From the NCBI GenBank assembly GCA_002449695.1, contig DJXI01000035.1, positions 1 through 25,050 on the forward strand: a DNA stretch of 25,050 nucleotides, in the 5' to 3' direction. The notes under the pieces were generated by a model, which saw only the letters and a program-made list of their open reading frames with translations, did not search any database and was not told the DNA's origin. This DNA comes from Verrucomicrobia bacterium UBA7008 (lineage in GTDB: Bacteria > Verrucomicrobiota > Kiritimatiellia > RFP12 > UBA1067). This document shows positions 23,722-25,050 of this stretch, in pieces. The first letter of the stretch is position 1, and the number at the start of each line of letters is the position of its first letter. The translations under genes and the position numbers were made by a program.

Positions 23722-24798
23722 TCAACTCTTCTTCGGCGGATGCGCCGCGACCCATTCGGCGGCGGCGAGCACCGCCTCGACCGACTCGCACGCCGCGCGC
23801 GGCGCCTCGTTCAGACATGTTTCGATGTAGCGCGCGATATCGAGATAGCCGATCTCGCCCGCGAGGAATTTCGCGACCGCGAGCTCGTCCGCCGCCGCCA
23901 GCGTCGCCGTCGCGAGCCCGCCCGCCGCGCACGCCTCCTGGACGAGCCGCAGACACGGGAAGCGCACCGGATCGGGCGCGCGGAACGTGAGGCGGCCGAG
24001 CGCCGCGAGGTCGAGCCGCGCGCGTTCGGACGGCAGGCGGCGCGGCGCTGTCAGCGCATACTGGATCGCCACGCGCATGTCCGGCGGCGACAGCTGCGCG
24101 AGCGTCGCGCCGTCGGTGAACGTAACGAGCGAATGGACGATCGACTCGGGATGGACGACGACGTCGATCCGCTCGGCCGGCACGCCGAAGAGCCAGTGCG
24201 CCTCGAGGATCTCGAAACCCTTGTTCATCATCGTCGCGGAATCGATCGTCACCTTCGGGCCCATCTTCCAGCGCGGATGGTGCAGCGCCTGGTCGACCGT
24301 CACCGTGGAAAGGTCCGCCGGGCCGTCGAGGAACGGGCCGCCCGACGCCGTCAGGATCAGCCGGTCGATCTCCGCGGGCCGCGCGCCGTTCAGGCACTGG
24401 AAGATGGCGCTGTGCTCCGAATCGACGGGCAGGAAGCGCACGCCCTTCGCCTGCGCCGCGCGCGTGACGAGCTCGCCCGCCATCACCATCACTTCCTTCG
24501 TGGCGAGCGCGATGTCCATGCCCTTGTCGATGGCCGCCAGCGTCGGCCGGAGGCCCGAGAGGCCCACCGTCGCGACGAGGCAGATGTCGGCGTCGTTCTC
24601 CTCGACCGCCCGCACCGCCGCGTCCTCGCCGACATACGCTTTCGCGCCCAGTTGCGCGGCCAGACGCGCGCAGTCCTCACGCGACCGGCGCGCCGCCAGC
24701 GCAACCACCTGGAAATCATCGGCATGCGACAGCGCGACGTCAATGGCATTCCGGCCGATCGACCCCGTTGCTCCCAGAATAATGATCCGTTTCGCCAA
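23722..24798 (-). CDS. dxr: 1-deoxy-D-xylulose 5-phosphate reductoisomerase
   Basis: This gene encodes 358 residues counted from a TTG at 24798. The upstream AAGGAG is about 15 bases away, and no ATG fits before the NADPH-binding motif GATGSIG (9-15). Dxr makes methylerythritol phosphate, the committed step of the MEP pathway. Metal and substrate residues are visible: D126 and E128 in VDSEHSAIFQCL, ASGG (151-154), HPRWKMGPKVTIDSATMMNK and E196 in NKGFEILEAHW. The usual LANKE is LATKE here. The length is somewhat short (often 380-400) because of a compact C-terminal domain. It is the first protein gene of the operon, starting 34 bases after the tRNA. Confidence 0.95.
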   Translation of the reverse strand: MAKRIIILGATGSIGRNAIDVALSHADDFQVVALAARRSREDCARLAAQLGAKAYVGEDAAVRAVEENDADICLVATVGLSGLRPTLAAIDKGMDIALATKEVMVMAGELVTRAAQAKGVRFLPVDSEHSAIFQCLNGARPAEIDRLILTASGGPFLDGPADLSTVTVDQALHHPRWKMGPKVTIDSATMMNKGFEILEAHWLFGVPAERIDVVVHPESIVHSLVTFTDGATLAQLSPPDMRVAIQYALTAPRRLPSERARLDLAALGRLTFRAPDPVRFPCLRLVQEACAAGGLATATLAAADELAVAKFLAGEIGYLDIARYIETCLNEAPRAACESVEAVLAAAEWVAAHPPKKS

Positions 24799-24831
24799 CT
24801 TCCGCGCCCTTTTCTCCTTGATAAAAGAGGG

Positions 24832-24905
24832 TGGGACTGCCGGGAATCGAACCCGGAACCTACGGTTTAGGAAACCGTCGCTCTGTCCAGTTGAGCTACA
24901 ATCCC
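24832..24905 (-). tRNA. tRNA-Arg (anticodon CCT)
   Basis: A complete cloverleaf is present on the minus strand. The acceptor GGGATTG pairs with CAGTCCC, with one T-G pair. The D-arm contains AGCTCAACTGGACAGAGC, the anticodon stem is ACGGT/ACCGT with loop TTCCTAA (anticodon CCT at 24869-24871), and the T-arm has GGTTCGATTC. The discriminator base is A, followed by CCC, so CCA is not encoded and must be added. It is upstream of dxr on the same strand and probably shares the promoter at 24986-25014. It reads AGG codons, which are rare in these GC-rich genes. Confidence 0.97.
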
Positions 24906-24942
24906 GCCGAATTTCTGCTATTTTTAATCAGTTTGCGCATTT

Positions 24943-24961
24943 GTCGTGTTTTTTACACGAC
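24943..24961. repeat. Short perfect hairpin ahead of the tRNA
   Basis: GTCGTGT (24943-24949) and ACACGAC (24955-24961) flank a five-T loop. It lies in the predicted leader between promoter and tRNA. Neither strand shows a T-run after it, so it is not a simple terminator. It could mark a processing site. Confidence 0.5.
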
Positions 24962-24985
24962 GCTTGCACCAACTAATTGAAGAGT

Positions 24986-25014
24986 AGTTTAACATTTTTG
25001 ACTGACACCGTCAA
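24986..25014 (-). promoter_or_regulatory. Probable promoter of the tRNA-Arg/dxr operon
   Basis: On the minus strand TTGACG (25009-25014), a 17-bp spacer and TAAACT (24986-24991) precede the tRNA by about 75 bases. The -35 is strong and the -10 moderate. No gene is visible between 24906 and the window end. Confidence 0.55.
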
Positions 25015-25050
25015 CCCACAAGGCCTCTGGAATTTACCCATTTTTTGGCA

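Noticed and set aside
1..25050. CRISPR array, insertion sequence or prophage
   Set aside because: No regularly spaced direct repeats, transposase, integrase or phage structural motifs were seen on either strand.

Overview
This window is high-GC DNA, gene-dense and mostly coding on the minus strand. It suggests a bacterium of the PVC group, perhaps a Kiritimatiellota/Verrucomicrobiota relative. That placement is inference. It rests on the LL-diaminopimelate aminotransferase (DapL) lysine route, HEAT-repeat proteins with a C-terminal 'TGE…W…N' motif, a giant Calx-beta surface protein, and many secreted proteins without close family names. No insertion sequence, prophage module or CRISPR array is visible.

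Layout from left to right. (1) 1-1105, minus strand: two unrecognised genes, one cut by the window edge. The upstream one carries an in-frame palindromic insert. (2) 1334-6216, minus strand: a tightly coupled four-gene operon of two paralogous membrane-anchored HEAT proteins followed by two paralogous SPFH/Band 7 proteins. The SPFH proteins carry three tandem copies of a roughly 55-60 residue module. The operon shares a symmetric divergent promoter with a plus-strand gene for a cysteine-rich secreted protein (6338-7123), which ends in a strong terminator. (3) 13719-7148, minus strand: an envelope operon encoding a parvulin-type foldase, a 1211-residue exported protein with two thioredoxin folds and a Calx-beta domain, and two half-size membrane proteins that together look like one GT-C glycosyltransferase. 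(4) 13810-14830, minus strand: a small secreted six-cysteine protein with a strong promoter, a ~295-nt structured leader and a strong terminator, which looks like a highly expressed gene. (5) 14834-15871, minus strand: a ModF-like tandem ABC ATPase that has lost complementary parts of its two ATPase domains. It is divergent from a candidate ~105-nt small RNA (16005-16108). (6) 24905-16107, minus strand: a long housekeeping operon in the order tRNA-Arg(CCT), dxr, rseP, ispG, O-antigen ligase-like gene, dapL, peptide-binding protein, RlmI-like methyltransferase. It joins isoprenoid precursor synthesis (Dxr, IspG), envelope proteolysis (RseP), surface glycan assembly and DAP/lysine synthesis, so it is mostly cell-envelope supply.

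The most unusual items are the complementary-degenerate ModF-like ATPase, the structured leader at 14470-14770, the repeat-extended SPFH pair with its HEAT partners, and the small RNA at 16005-16108. Functions given for unnamed genes are inferences from motifs and context. No database search was possible.
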